Positions 1 to 8,588 are shown, numbered from the stretch's first letter. The stretch: 16,552 nt of DNA from VFZP01 sp043730365 (GCA_043730365.1 JAYTKJ010000519.1:1-16552); one strand, 5' to 3'. Notes: generated by a model from the letters alone, not told the origin. Made by a program: numbers and translations.

Positions 1-84
1 AGGGGCTATCGATCCCATCGCAATTTCGCAAGCATCATCTACCTCATCGCCGGCAAACTCGATCTAACTTGTCAACCCACTTGA
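1..84 (+). CDS. Transposase, C-terminal fragment (partial at 5' end)
   Basis: Frame 1 is open from the window edge and encodes 27 residues, beginning RGYRSHRNFASIIYLIAGKL and ending at TGA 82-84. The pattern of a basic RGYRS/RGFRN-type stretch followed by a short hydrophobic helix and GKL resembles the extreme C-terminus of DDE transposases of the ISL3 and similar families. The identification is from this short stretch plus the IS-end-like sequence just downstream, so the family name is tentative. The rest of the gene is upstream of the window. Confidence 0.45.
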   Translation, partial: RGYRSHRNFASIIYLIAGKLDLTCQPT

Positions 85-98
85 AACAGCGAAGAACC
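1..98 (+). mobile_element. Right end of an insertion sequence, ISL3-like
   Basis: The segment contains the end of a transposase-like frame (stop at 82-84) followed 14 nt later by GCGAAGAACC (89-98). Read inward from the outside, the end is GGTTCTTCGCTGTTTCAAG. This resembles the GGxTCTTC... termini of ISL3-family elements (pattern from memory). Immediately after it, the sequence becomes coding for an unrelated glycosidase-like protein with no start codon of its own, as expected when an element lands inside a gene. The left end is outside the window, so the matching inverted repeat and target duplication cannot be seen. If 8-bp duplications apply, as is usual for ISL3, GATTTCGA at 99-106 is the candidate. 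Confidence 0.5.
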
Positions 99-489
99 GA
101 TTTCGATCTACGTCACCGAAAGCACCATGCAGGAGCGCACCGCCTACCTGCGCCGCTATGCGCTGCGCGTCGATGGTTTCGTCTCGATCACCGCTCCTCT
201 GAGCGGCGGCGAGTTGCTCACCAAGCCATTCGTCTTCAGCGGCCGCCGGCTGGCGCTCAATTATTCCACTTCCGCGGCCGGCAGCATCAGAGTTGAAATT
301 CAGGACGCCGTCGGCCGTCCGCTGCCCGGCTTCACTTTCGCCGACAACGCTGAACTATATGGTGACTCGCTCGATCAGGTCGTGGAGTGGAAGAGCCCCG
401 ATGTCAATTCGCTGGCTGGTAAGCCGATTCGCCTTCGCTTCGAACTGCGCGACGCGGATCTTTACTCGTTCCGCTTCTCCGAGCGGTAG
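99..489 (+). pseudogene. C-terminal remnant of a glycosidase/sialidase-like secreted protein, 5' end lost to an IS
   Basis: The frame encodes ISIYVTES...ERTAYLRRYALRVDGF, then a beta-rich stretch (SITAPLSGGELLTKPF, GSIRVEIQDAVGRPLPGF, LAGKPIRLRFELRDADLYSF) and ends with SER before TAG 487-489. This closing pattern is familiar from the C-terminal beta-sandwich of large glycosidase/BNR-like secreted proteins common in Planctomycetes and Acidobacteria. Family resemblance continues upstream of the only ATG (127), up to about position 100. So the ATG is internal and the reading frame is a 5'-truncated remnant rather than a short gene. The in-frame stop at 82 belongs to the adjoining transposase frame. 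No signal peptide, catalytic domain or ribosome-binding site remains, so it is probably not expressed as a working enzyme. Confidence 0.6.
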
Positions 490-531
490 GGCTGCACTGC
501 GCAGCCTTGCCCATTGACGGACAATGTGGAC

Positions 532-2649
532 ATGCCAATCAGGAAACAACGAACGACCCATGCGCTGCCGCAAACGGCGGCGCGCCGCCGCATCATCCCG
601 AGGCTGCTGCTCCCCGTTCTCCTGGCGGCTTGCGCGCTTGCTCTCCAAGCCCAATCCACCGCTCTTGACCGCTACGTCGCCGCGCCCGATCCCTCCTACG
701 CCTTCCGCCTGATCCGGAGCGCTACCGCGCCCGGTGTCAACGTCTATTTCCTCGAGCTGACGTCTCAAACCTGGATGACGCCGGCCGAAGTTGACCGTCC
801 TGTTTGGAAGCACACGATAATCCTGTATGTTCCGGCTCAGCCCGTCAGTACCACAGCCATTCTGATCGTCAACGGTGGATCGAATGACGGGCCAGCGGCC
901 GAAATCGATTCCAGTACCGCCACCGCCGCAGCCACCATTCGCAGCGTCGTAGCGGACTTGCGGATGATCCCAAATCAGCCGCTCACTTTTACCGGCGAGA
1001 GCAAACCGCGCTCGGAGGACTCCATCATCGCCTACTCGTGGGACAAGTTCCTGCGCGGTCGCGGCGAAACCTGGCCCCTCCACTTGCCGATGACCAAGGC
1101 CACCGTGCGCGCCATGGATGCCATCACGGCATTCTCCGCCAGCGCCGACGGCGGACGAATCACAGTAGACCGCTACCTGCTCTTTGGCGGTTCCAAACGC
1201 GGCTGGACGAGTTGGCTGACGGCAGCCGTCGATCGCCGCATCGTCGCCGTCGTCCCTGCGGTCACCGACCTGTTGAACCTTGAGCCATCCTTTCGCCATC
1301 ACTGGCAGTCATACGGCCTCTGGACTCCCGCTCTGAGCGATTATGTCCAATCGGGTGTCATGGCCTGGTTCGGTTCCACACCCATGCGAAACCTCCTAGG
1401 CATCGTCGACCCATACGAGTATAGGCAGCGCTTCACCATGCCGAAGTACCTTATCAACGCGGCCGGAGATCAATACTTCCATCCGGCCTCCTCGCGATTC
1501 TACTTCGACGACCTGCCGGGCCCCAAATACCTCTGGTATGTTCCCAACGCCAGCCACATGCTCGAAGAGAAGTTCATCGAAGTATTCGGCAGCGGCTTTG
1601 CCTGGGCGGCCAATGTGATCGGCGGTAGGCCGCTCCCACGCTTCACTTGGGAGATGCCGGCGGACGGCCGCATTGTGCTGACCGCCACCGACCCGCCTTC
1701 CGACGTCAAGCTTTGGCAGGCGACCAACCCGGAAGGTCGCGATTTCCGCATCGAAGCAATCGGGCCGGCGTGGAAAAGTTCCACGGTCACCAGTTCCGGC
1801 AACGGTGTCTATGAGGCGTTGGTGCCCGCGCCGTCAAAAGGGTGGAGCGCATTCTACCTGGAAGTGACGTATCCGAGCGGCCTCATCTTCCCGCTCAAAT
1901 TTTCGACGCCTCTCCGCATCGCACCCGACACGCTGCCGTTCCGCGCGCCCGTGGCCTCGGTGCTCGCCGCCAGCTTCCAACCTCTCACTGCCGCGGAGGC
2001 GATTGTTAGCGCCTTCGGGACGGATATGGCGGAGAAGACCGAGGCCGCAACGGCGGTTCCGCTCCCGGTGCAACTCGGCCAGACGACCGTGAAAGTGACC
2101 GATCAACTCGGAGTGCAGCGCAATGCGCAGCTCTTCTTCGTTTCACCCGGCCAGACCAATTTCTTAGTCCCCGCGGGTTCGGCCGCCGGGCCGGGCACCG
2201 TGGAGGTCTTGCGCAACGGCACTCGTGTTTCCCAAGGGCAGTTGCTGATTGATCCGCTCGCGCCGGGACTGTTCAGCGCCAACGGAAGCGGCCTGGGCAT
2301 CGCCGCCGCCATCGCGCTCACGGTGAAGGCCGATGGCACGCAGGAGGGAAAAGCCATCGCCGATGCCGCCGGGCGCGCCGTGCCGGTTTCACTCGGTGCC
2401 GAGGGCGCCCGCGTGTTCCTCTCGCTCTATGGAACGGGCATGAGGAAGGCCGGCGCTGGCGCAAGCACCGCCACGGTCGGCGGGCAGGCGGTGGGCGTGG
2501 CCGGCCCCGTGCCCGCGCCCGGCTTCCCCGGCCTCGATCAGGTGAACCTCGGCCCGCTCCCGCTCTCGCTGGCCAGGGCGGGTGAAGTGGCGATCGTGCT
2601 CACGGTCGACGGAGTTCGCGCGAATGAAGTCAAAGTCGCTATCCAGTAG
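532..2649 (+). CDS. Secreted PhoPQ-activated (PqaA-type) alpha/beta hydrolase with TIGR03437-like C-terminal domain
   Basis: A 705-residue protein if started at ATG 532. TTG 514 and GTG 526 are possible in-frame alternatives, and no start has a good ribosome-binding site. A basic n-region and hydrophobic stretch LLLPVLLAACALALQAQ form an export signal. Residues about 40-400 match the PhoPQ-activated pathogenicity-related family, an alpha/beta-hydrolase fold. The nucleophile elbow GGSKRGWT has Ser221, the acid is Asp313 in AAGDQYF, and the His is His342 in NASHM. All three are present, so an active esterase/peptidase-like enzyme is plausible; the substrate is unknown. Residues about 474-705 are the repetitive beta-rich domain seen at the C-terminus of many Solibacter exported proteins (ASVLAASF..., FFVSPGQTNF, APGLFSANGSG, LYGTGM..., VNLGPLPLSL). 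It may anchor or stabilise the enzyme outside the cell. The gene converges on the receptor gene downstream with a 29-nt gap. Confidence 0.85.
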   Translation: MPIRKQRTTHALPQTAARRRIIPRLLLPVLLAACALALQAQSTALDRYVAAPDPSYAFRLIRSATAPGVNVYFLELTSQTWMTPAEVDRPVWKHTIILYVPAQPVSTTAILIVNGGSNDGPAAEIDSSTATAAATIRSVVADLRMIPNQPLTFTGESKPRSEDSIIAYSWDKFLRGRGETWPLHLPMTKATVRAMDAITAFSASADGGRITVDRYLLFGGSKRGWTSWLTAAVDRRIVAVVPAVTDLLNLEPSFRHHWQSYGLWTPALSDYVQSGVMAWFGSTPMRNLLGIVDPYEYRQRFTMPKYLINAAGDQYFHPASSRFYFDDLPGPKYLWYVPNASHMLEEKFIEVFGSGFAWAANVIGGRPLPRFTWEMPADGRIVLTATDPPSDVKLWQATNPEGRDFRIEAIGPAWKSSTVTSSGNGVYEALVPAPSKGWSAFYLEVTYPSGLIFPLKFSTPLRIAPDTLPFRAPVASVLAASFQPLTAAEAIVSAFGTDMAEKTEAATAVPLPVQLGQTTVKVTDQLGVQRNAQLFFVSPGQTNFLVPAGSAAGPGTVEVLRNGTRVSQGQLLIDPLAPGLFSANGSGLGIAAAIALTVKADGTQEGKAIADAAGRAVPVSLGAEGARVFLSLYGTGMRKAGAGASTATVGGQAVGVAGPVPAPGFPGLDQVNLGPLPLSLARAGEVAIVLTVDGVRANEVKVAIQ

Positions 2650-2678
2650 AAAAGAGTCTGGCGATCCGCCTGCGCTTC

Positions 2679-5600
2679 TCAAAACTCGAACCGCAAGCCC
2701 ATTTGCATAGTCCGGTTGCTCTTCACCCTGCTGATCGTGCCGCCGCTGATGATATCGACGCGATTCTCCGGCAGATTGAAGTTTGGATGATTGGGGAGGT
2801 TGAACATCTCCATCCGCCACTGCAACGCGCGTTGGTGTTCAAACTTGAAGCGGCGAGATAGCGAGGCATTGAGGTTGAAGGCACCCGGGCCATCGAGAAT
2901 GTTGCGTCCTGAGTTGCCGAAGCGGAACGCCCCTACCGGCACCACCGGAAATGCGGTGCGGTCAAACCATTGATCGACGCTGGGTGAGGGCAGCGCGCCT
3001 TTGCCCAAGCGGTCCGGCCGGCTGGCTTCGCCATTGGCGAAATTGAAGTTGGCGATTTTCGGCGTGAAGGGCTGCCCGGTGTACATCGTGCCCGTGCCGG
3101 CGATCTGCCAGTTGCGGAGCGCCGCGCGCCGCGACAGTACCGGTGACCATATGAAGCTGGTGGCGAAGGCGTGGCCAATATCGAAATCGGATCGGCCCCG
3201 TTCGCCCCTCAGGTTATAGGCGTCCTGCGCGTTGCCGAAGTTGTATTGGACGGTGCCGCCGGTATTGGAGCTCTCATCGATTGACTTGGAAAACGTGTAA
3301 GTGGCCCGCAGAAAGAGCTGGCGATGAAAGCGGCGGCGCAATGTCACCGAACCGGAATTGTAAATCGAGTTAGACCCATCGGCAATTACGTTGATCGTGG
3401 AGAACGCTGGATAGGGGCGGGGGAAGGCGCCGGTGGAGGCCCGCGCGGCCAGATCTCGCAGTTGCTGATTGAGATCGAAACGCCGTTGCAGGTGCGTGCC
3501 CTTGGAGCCGGCGTAAGCGATCTCGAGCACCGAGTCTTTGGCGAATTCATGCTCGGCGGTCAGGCTCCAGCTCTGCAGGTATTGGCTTTGGATGTTGGCG
3601 TCCTGGCCGCTGGTGGTTGTGACTCCTCCCACGGTCCGCCGCGCCGTGGGGAACGGGTCAGACATGGTCAAGGCCAGTGGATTGGTGGTCACCGCGCTGT
3701 AGGTTTCATTGATCGAGAACGGATACGTGTCGCTGTATTCATCCATCCGGTAGAGTGAACTCGACCCATAGAACAAGCCATAGCCACCGCGCAGCACCGA
3801 GGCCGTCTTGCCGAAAGGCCGCCACGCGAATCCGAAGCGCGGCGCAAAGTCCGTATAGTCCGTCTTGCGAATCGTGGCCGGCAGTCCCACGTCCGACGCC
3901 ATCGCGATGTACTGCGACATGCCGGTGGATTGAATGCGCCGGTCAAAATCGTCAATCAGCCCTCGCCCGGCGATGACAATCTTGCCCAGGCTCGGAACAA
4001 ACATGGACCACGCTCCAAACTTCTCCCTGGGCGGTTTCATCAGATCGTACCGGAGCCCAAAGTTCAACGTCAGTGTTGGCGTTACTTTGAAATCGTCCTG
4101 AATGAAAGCCGCATAGTTGGAGATCAGATGATACGGGCCGGCCGCGTCCAATTGCCGGCGCGTAGTTTGGGGGAAGCCCAGGACCAAATCGGCAATCGGC
4201 TGATTGGTGAAACGCCCCAGGAAGGTGACGCGGCCACGGGTATCGCCAAAGCTCCGCGAAAAATACTGCATGCGTAGGAAGTCGCCTCCATACTTCAGGC
4301 TGTGACGGCCGGCGATCCAGGTGAGACTGGCCGTGTACTGGTAGTTGTTGAAGGACCAGATTTTAGGGACGTCGTAGGCGGGACCCAACGAAATATATCC
4401 GCTGGCGTCCAGTTGCGGCAGTCCGCTCGCCACTGGATTGCCCGTGCCGCCCAGGAAGCCGGTGGCCGCGCCCCAATCCCGTTCACCGCTCAGCGGCCAC
4501 ACCTGGTTGTTGGTCTTGCGCGAGAAGTTGACGCTGGCTTCCAGAAACATGGTGGGCGTCAGCGTACGCAGATACCGCACGTAGGAAAGCAGATCGAGCG
4601 TATGGTTGGAGAGACCGAAAATCGGCAACGGTGACCGGCCGTTGACCACTGGGTCGAAAACCGAATTCGGCCTCCAGAACGTGCTCAGCGTGAGTCGATC
4701 CCTCGGGGTCAGATGGTGATCCACCTTGACGGCGAAATTGTTTGAGCTTTGCGTGCCGTTGCCCTGCGCGATGAAGTTGTTCGCTCCGCCGGTCAGGTTT
4801 GGGGCAGGGAAGTAGGACGCCAGCCGCAGAGAAACCGCGTTCAGCCGCGATACCGGGATCTGATTGTTGGGGAACGGGGCGCGTGCGATCGGGTCCGTAA
4901 TGGCTATCCGTTTGCCGAATGCGTCCACGGCTTTCGAGAAATCGCCGCTCAGCATTTCCGGCTCCGGCACGATGCCCCGTTGCGTCTTGCCGTCAATCAC
5001 GCGGGATGATTCCCAGGTCACCATGAAGAAGGTCCGGTCGCGCCCGTTGTAGAGTTTCGGTAGCCACACAGGGCCCGATACCGACGCGCCAAACTGGTTG
5101 CGCCGAAGCTTTGACTTGTCGACATCGAAATAGCCCGTCGCGTCGAATGCGTCGTTGCGCAGGAATTCGTAAGCTGACCCGCGGAAGCGATTCGAGCCGC
5201 TCTTGGTAACCGCCGTGAGCACGCCGCCGGCGTAGCGCCCATACTCGGCCGAGAACCCGGAGGTGATCATCTTGAATTCCTGCACGCCTTCCAGCGGTGG
5301 ATTGATCACGGCGCCGGTGTTGCGGCGCTGCGTATTGTTCATGCCATCCAGCACGAAGCCGGTGTTGTCGGCGCGGCCACCGTTCACCGCATACGAGCCG
5401 TCGCCGCCGTCGCCTCTGGGGATCACGCCCCCGGTGAGCAGCGCCAGGTCTGCGAAGTTGCGGCTGTCCAAGGGCATTTCGGTGATCTCGGCAGCCGTGA
5501 TGGTCTGTCCGCGCGTGCCGTTCTCGGTGTTGATCGCCGGCGGCGTATCGGTCACCGTCACGCTTTCGGCGGTGGATCCAAGTTCGAGCGTGATGTCGAG

Positions 5601-5897
5601 CCGCATTGTCTGGTCTACGGCCAGAGACAATTCCGGGTGTTGGTAGGTGTGAAAACCCGCCGCCCGCGCCTCCACCTGGTATCGTCCGGGTTGCAGATAA
5701 AGAATGGTGAAGTTGCCGGTCTCGTTCGAGGCAGCCTCCTGCCAGGCGTTGGTATCCAGGCTCGTTATTTTGACGGACGCCTTAGGCATGACAGCACCCG
5801 TGCTATCTACAACGCGGCCGGTGATTCGTGCCGACGGAGCTTGGGCCATGGCGGCCACCGCCGCGATCACGATTATGGCTGGCGCCTGCTTCACCAC
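2679..5897 (-). CDS. Oar-like TonB-dependent outer-membrane receptor with carboxypeptidase regulatory-like domain
   Basis: A 1072-residue outer-membrane protein, of typical length for this family in Acidobacteria. It has a signal peptide (AIIVIAAVAAMAQA), a carboxypeptidase regulatory-like beta domain at about 24-108 (ITGRVVDSTGAVMPKASV, LQPGRYQVEARAAGF), a TonB plug-like domain at about 112-250 (TEMPLDSRNFADLALLTGGV, NTGFVLDGMNNT, SAEYGRYAGG), and a long beta-barrel. It ends in MQMGLRFEF, an aromatic last residue of the kind recognised by the BAM machinery. The start is GTG at 5897, supported by AGGGGG six bases upstream on this strand; a second GTG follows directly. Such proteins are thought to bind or import large ligands such as oligosaccharides or peptides. 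The gene starts 17 nt after the end of the 325-residue gene on the same strand, so co-transcription is possible although the functions look unrelated. Confidence 0.9.
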   Translation of the reverse strand: MVKQAPAIIVIAAVAAMAQAPSARITGRVVDSTGAVMPKASVKITSLDTNAWQEAASNETGNFTILYLQPGRYQVEARAAGFHTYQHPELSLAVDQTMRLDITLELGSTAESVTVTDTPPAINTENGTRGQTITAAEITEMPLDSRNFADLALLTGGVIPRGDGGDGSYAVNGGRADNTGFVLDGMNNTQRRNTGAVINPPLEGVQEFKMITSGFSAEYGRYAGGVLTAVTKSGSNRFRGSAYEFLRNDAFDATGYFDVDKSKLRRNQFGASVSGPVWLPKLYNGRDRTFFMVTWESSRVIDGKTQRGIVPEPEMLSGDFSKAVDAFGKRIAITDPIARAPFPNNQIPVSRLNAVSLRLASYFPAPNLTGGANNFIAQGNGTQSSNNFAVKVDHHLTPRDRLTLSTFWRPNSVFDPVVNGRSPLPIFGLSNHTLDLLSYVRYLRTLTPTMFLEASVNFSRKTNNQVWPLSGERDWGAATGFLGGTGNPVASGLPQLDASGYISLGPAYDVPKIWSFNNYQYTASLTWIAGRHSLKYGGDFLRMQYFSRSFGDTRGRVTFLGRFTNQPIADLVLGFPQTTRRQLDAAGPYHLISNYAAFIQDDFKVTPTLTLNFGLRYDLMKPPREKFGAWSMFVPSLGKIVIAGRGLIDDFDRRIQSTGMSQYIAMASDVGLPATIRKTDYTDFAPRFGFAWRPFGKTASVLRGGYGLFYGSSSLYRMDEYSDTYPFSINETYSAVTTNPLALTMSDPFPTARRTVGGVTTTSGQDANIQSQYLQSWSLTAEHEFAKDSVLEIAYAGSKGTHLQRRFDLNQQLRDLAARASTGAFPRPYPAFSTINVIADGSNSIYNSGSVTLRRRFHRQLFLRATYTFSKSIDESSNTGGTVQYNFGNAQDAYNLRGERGRSDFDIGHAFATSFIWSPVLSRRAALRNWQIAGTGTMYTGQPFTPKIANFNFANGEASRPDRLGKGALPSPSVDQWFDRTAFPVVPVGAFRFGNSGRNILDGPGAFNLNASLSRRFKFEHQRALQWRMEMFNLPNHPNFNLPENRVDIISGGTISRVKSNRTMQMGLRFEF

Positions 5898-5914
5898 ACC
5901 CGTCCCCCTGCTTC

Positions 5915-6892
5915 CTAAAACAACGCGGCGAGTGCATCGGGCGGTATCTGTTCTGCCGCTCTCTGCAACTGCTCACCAGCACTGGCCAGGTCCTGCATCG
6001 ATGGCGCGCCCTCCGGGGCCAGCGCATTATAGGCGTCATTCAGCCCTTGCAACCCTTGCGTGACCTCGTTGATCGGCGCGTTCGCCGGTCCTCCCAGCAG
6101 ACTCATCATGCCCGCCGCTTCCTGCAGCGAGTTCGGAGTCTGGTTCAACTGGCTGGCTACGTCACTCATCCCAGCGACAAACGTATCAGCCACTTCAGAA
6201 GCTCCACCCATCGCTTGAGCGACCTCCGGCGGCAGCGGAGGCGCCAGCTCGAGCGCCTGCTTCACTAGCTCTTCTCGCGACTGTCCGGCGGCTTGCGCGC
6301 AACTATGGGCGGCTGGAGTCAAATCCTGCGGATCCGGAAGAGGAATATGCTCGGGCAGGACGCGCGGCACCGGCGGAACGGGGATTTGGCTGAGCGCCTG
6401 TTGGTACAGCGCCGGGGCTTGGCCGCGAAGATCGTTGATCAAGCCGGCTGCTTGCGTCGGCAATCCGGCCAGATTCGGCATCGGTGGAACAGCGGGCAGC
6501 CCGGCGGCTTGCGTCAGTGGCCCCAGATTCGGCAACTGGTCAGCCAGGAAAGCCGGGATGTTGTTCTGCACCATCCGGGCCAGTTCGCCGCCCGTGGGCA
6601 GCCCGCCCGTCGCCGGTAGCGAGTTCAACAGTTGCTGCAGTTGCGCCGGATTCTGCATCGCGCCGGCTGCGGTGTTCACAGCGGCGAGCAGATCTGCGGG
6701 CGCCAGTTGGGAAAGCAGGGGCGTCAACTGCGACACCAGATTCGACGGCATACCGTCTAGAAAATTCTGGCCCCCCAGTTGATCCACCAGGCCGGCCGGA
6801 CTCTGCGAGGCGAGCGAACGCAGTTGCTCCGATGCCGCCGACGCGGCCGCCGGGTTGAAGTTGTTCAATAGCGACGAAGGGTTGAGCGGCAT
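5915..6892 (-). CDS. Ala/Leu/Pro/Gln-rich protein of unknown function in the PAAR/toxin island
   Basis: A 325-residue protein I do not recognise. It has no signal peptide and no obvious membrane segment. Its composition is strongly biased to Ala, Leu, Pro, Gln and Asn. Amphipathic helices (LVSQLTPLLSQLAPADLLAAV, in part) are broken by Pro-rich spacers (LPAVPPMPNLAGLP, IPVPPVPRVLPEHIPLP). A near-repeat TQAAGLP / TQAAGLI occurs mid-protein. A single Cys lies in AAHSCAQAAG. The ATG is one base after the TAA of the 115-residue gene upstream and lacks a good ribosome-binding site, so translation is probably coupled. Its place back to back with a polymorphic-toxin-like gene and near a PAAR gene suggests a role in effector loading or as a structural/cargo protein. 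That role is inference from context only. Confidence 0.7.
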   Translation of the reverse strand: MPLNPSSLLNNFNPAAASAASEQLRSLASQSPAGLVDQLGGQNFLDGMPSNLVSQLTPLLSQLAPADLLAAVNTAAGAMQNPAQLQQLLNSLPATGGLPTGGELARMVQNNIPAFLADQLPNLGPLTQAAGLPAVPPMPNLAGLPTQAAGLINDLRGQAPALYQQALSQIPVPPVPRVLPEHIPLPDPQDLTPAAHSCAQAAGQSREELVKQALELAPPLPPEVAQAMGGASEVADTFVAGMSDVASQLNQTPNSLQEAAGMMSLLGGPANAPINEVTQGLQGLNDAYNALAPEGAPSMQDLASAGEQLQRAAEQIPPDALAALF

Positions 6893-6893
6893 C

Positions 6894-7241
6894 TTAGATT
6901 TTGATTCCCTGCTTGTGAAGGCGGCGCCGGAGGATCGAGATCTTGTCCGGTCCGCTTAGCTTCGAGTTGGCTAGCGCGTCGGCTGCCCAGGGCGCTTTGT
7001 CGAAATCCAATCCGTACATCGTCACCAGGTCAAGGATGCTGGCCACATTGTCCTCACGGGTGATGCCATGTCCGGCCGCTTGCGCGCGAATTTTCTGCAC
7101 CAGCTTCTCTGTCCGCTCAAACTGTTGTGGCTTGAAGACGGAGGGAAACCGCTGCTGGGCGTAGTCAACCAGCTTCCGGTTGGCTTCCGCCAGCCGCTCA
7201 CGCTGCATTGCTTCCACCGACTCCAGCCGCACTGTCAACAA
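6894..7241 (-). CDS. Small PAAR/toxin-locus accessory protein (possible adaptor), 115 aa
   Basis: A soluble, helical, charged protein. The first third is a basic helix (EAMQRERLAEANRKLVDYAQ) leading into QRFPSVF. The second part, GITREDNVASILDLVTMYGL...APWAADALANSKL, follows a pattern I associate with unnamed small proteins encoded beside PAAR or polymorphic-toxin genes (a Gly-x-x-x-x-x-Asp-Val helix, then an LG-FD-PW-A-LxD-L motif). The start is TTG at 7241, chosen because a perfect AGGAGG lies eight bases upstream on this strand (7250-7255). The ATG overlapping that motif leads to a stop after four codons. The gene diverges from the toxin-like gene across a 129-nt shared upstream region and is followed after one base by the 325-residue gene. 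Effector chaperone or adaptor is a guess from context. Confidence 0.7.
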   Translation of the reverse strand: MLTVRLESVEAMQRERLAEANRKLVDYAQQRFPSVFKPQQFERTEKLVQKIRAQAAGHGITREDNVASILDLVTMYGLDFDKAPWAADALANSKLSGPDKISILRRRLHKQGIKI

Positions 7242-7249
7242 ACGGGCAT

Positions 7250-7255
7250 CCTCCT
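7250..7255 (-). promoter_or_regulatory. Shine-Dalgarno AGGAGG that fixes a TTG start
   Basis: A full AGGAGG on the minus strand stands eight bases before TTG 7241. It decides the start of the 115-residue gene against the nearby but useless ATG, whose frame stops after four codons. Confidence 0.7.
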
Positions 7256-7370
7256 GCCTTAGGATACGCGAGAAATCACGTCTCCAGGGCGCATCCTGCT
7301 TCGTCGATTGCGCTCGACCCTGGCGCTTCGTCGCGTCCTAAGGCGTCGGGCGATACACTGGGAGGCTATT

Positions 7371-8588
7371 GTGGCTGGCTCGAAGGCAAGAGGTCCGTTG
7401 CGTGAGTGGGGAGACTCGCCTCCGTGGGGCGGGTCCGGCGCTCCTGTTGACCGGTCTTCGGCGCGCCCCGACTTCCTGGATCGAAGCGGCTTTGATCCGG
7501 AGACCACCGCGCTGGCTGGCGTGCGGCTGCCCTGGAACCAGCCCGGCAAGCCGTTCTTTGCCGACGCGGGCGAACTACTCGATGAGCTGCTGGGACAGCT
7601 AAGGCAATTGACCGAATCGGTCGATCTGGAAAAACTCATCCAGCGCCTGCTCGGACCGCAATGTTTCACCCTGGGCGTTGTTTATGGGGTGGGCGAGAAC
7701 TTCGTCGTCAGCGTTCTCGATCTCATGGGGATGTTCAAGACACTGCTGATGGCCGAGCTCTACGATTCGACGCGGCGCAACCCTGGCTGGACCGTCTGGC
7801 AGCCCGGCGGCGTTGCCAAGTACCTCACGGCCCAAATGCTCAATGAGTATTTCGGCGAAGAGATCCATCAGGCCGCCGAAGAGCGCGATGCCCTGTGGGC
7901 CGAGATCAAACGTGTCTTCGAAAATCCCGGCGATTTCTTCGGCGGGATGCGCGATCAGTATGTGAAGAAGTTCAACCGCCTGCTGGCTCTGAGCGCCGAT
8001 CCGAGTCCGGAAAGCCAGTTTCAGGCAGGCCGGGTCTTCGGCGACTTGCTGATGGACGTGCTGGTGGTGATCGGCGCGGGCGCGGCTGTGGCCAAGGTGG
8101 CGTCGAAGGTGCCGCGCCTGCTGAAACTGGCCGGGAAGCTCAAGGGTAAGGTCGCGCTCCGCAGAGCGGTTGGTGCAGGCGAGGCGGAGGTCGCGGCGTC
8201 GAGAGGTGGGCCGCCTCCCAAGAAAGTCGCCAGGCCGTCGCCCGCCAGGGAACCGAAGCCGACAGCGTCACCTGAGAAGTTCAAAGATTATGTCTTCAAG
8301 CCGAGCGCAACTCATGGCAAAGACGCAGTTTTTCGCAGACTCGGGTACGGACCGGAGGACTCCGAAGCACTCGCTGAGATCTATCGAAAACAGGCGGCGG
8401 TGAAGTATGCTGAGGGAGACTTCAAGCTCGGCAAGAAGGACCAATGGGGCCAGCGCATCGATATTGTGATCGACCTGCCTGGGAAGGGTGGCGCTTCCGG
8501 AAGCAAGAGCCGCCTGGTGTCGGGCTGGATGATTCGAGAGGACGGGACTATCTCGCTGAACACGCCGTTCAGTGGGCATCCCGATTAG
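7371..8588 (+). CDS. Polymorphic-toxin-like protein: trafficking region plus C-terminal DUF6883-like tip domain
   Basis: A 405-residue protein starting at GTG 7371, with GGGAGG (7360-7365) five bases upstream; the same frame is open further upstream from TTG 7308. There is no signal peptide. Residues 1-220 form a helical region (VYGVGENFVVSVLDLMGMF, FENPGDFFGGMRDQY, FQAGRVFGDLL) of the type found in front of toxin domains in PAAR-linked effectors. A hydrophobic segment (LLMDVLVVIGAGAAVAKVA) follows at about 224-243. A Pro/Lys-rich linker (GPPPKKVARPSPAREPKP) occupies about 282-299. The last 105 residues begin PEKFKDYVFKPSATHGKD and continue VFRRLGYGPEDSEALAEIY and SRLVSGWMIREDGTISLNTP. They resemble the DUF6883 family in layout. 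Their GC content is clearly lower than that of the preceding coding sequence. The biochemical activity is unknown. The directly following small gene is the likely immunity partner. Confidence 0.65.
   Translation: MAGSKARGPLREWGDSPPWGGSGAPVDRSSARPDFLDRSGFDPETTALAGVRLPWNQPGKPFFADAGELLDELLGQLRQLTESVDLEKLIQRLLGPQCFTLGVVYGVGENFVVSVLDLMGMFKTLLMAELYDSTRRNPGWTVWQPGGVAKYLTAQMLNEYFGEEIHQAAEERDALWAEIKRVFENPGDFFGGMRDQYVKKFNRLLALSADPSPESQFQAGRVFGDLLMDVLVVIGAGAAVAKVASKVPRLLKLAGKLKGKVALRRAVGAGEAEVAASRGGPPPKKVARPSPAREPKPTASPEKFKDYVFKPSATHGKDAVFRRLGYGPEDSEALAEIYRKQAAVKYAEGDFKLGKKDQWGQRIDIVIDLPGKGGASGSKSRLVSGWMIREDGTISLNTPFSGHPD

Noticed and set aside
355..1302. Long minus-strand open frame (315 codons) opposite the PqaA-type hydrolase gene
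   Set aside because: Its translation is low-complexity Gly/Arg/Ala with no recognisable motif, and it lies antisense to a gene with full catalytic motifs. High GC explains the lack of stops.
2660..2670. GGCG-ATC-CGCC hairpin between the converging hydrolase and receptor genes
   Set aside because: The stem is only four base pairs and the T-run on the minus strand is short and displaced, so a terminator call is not justified.
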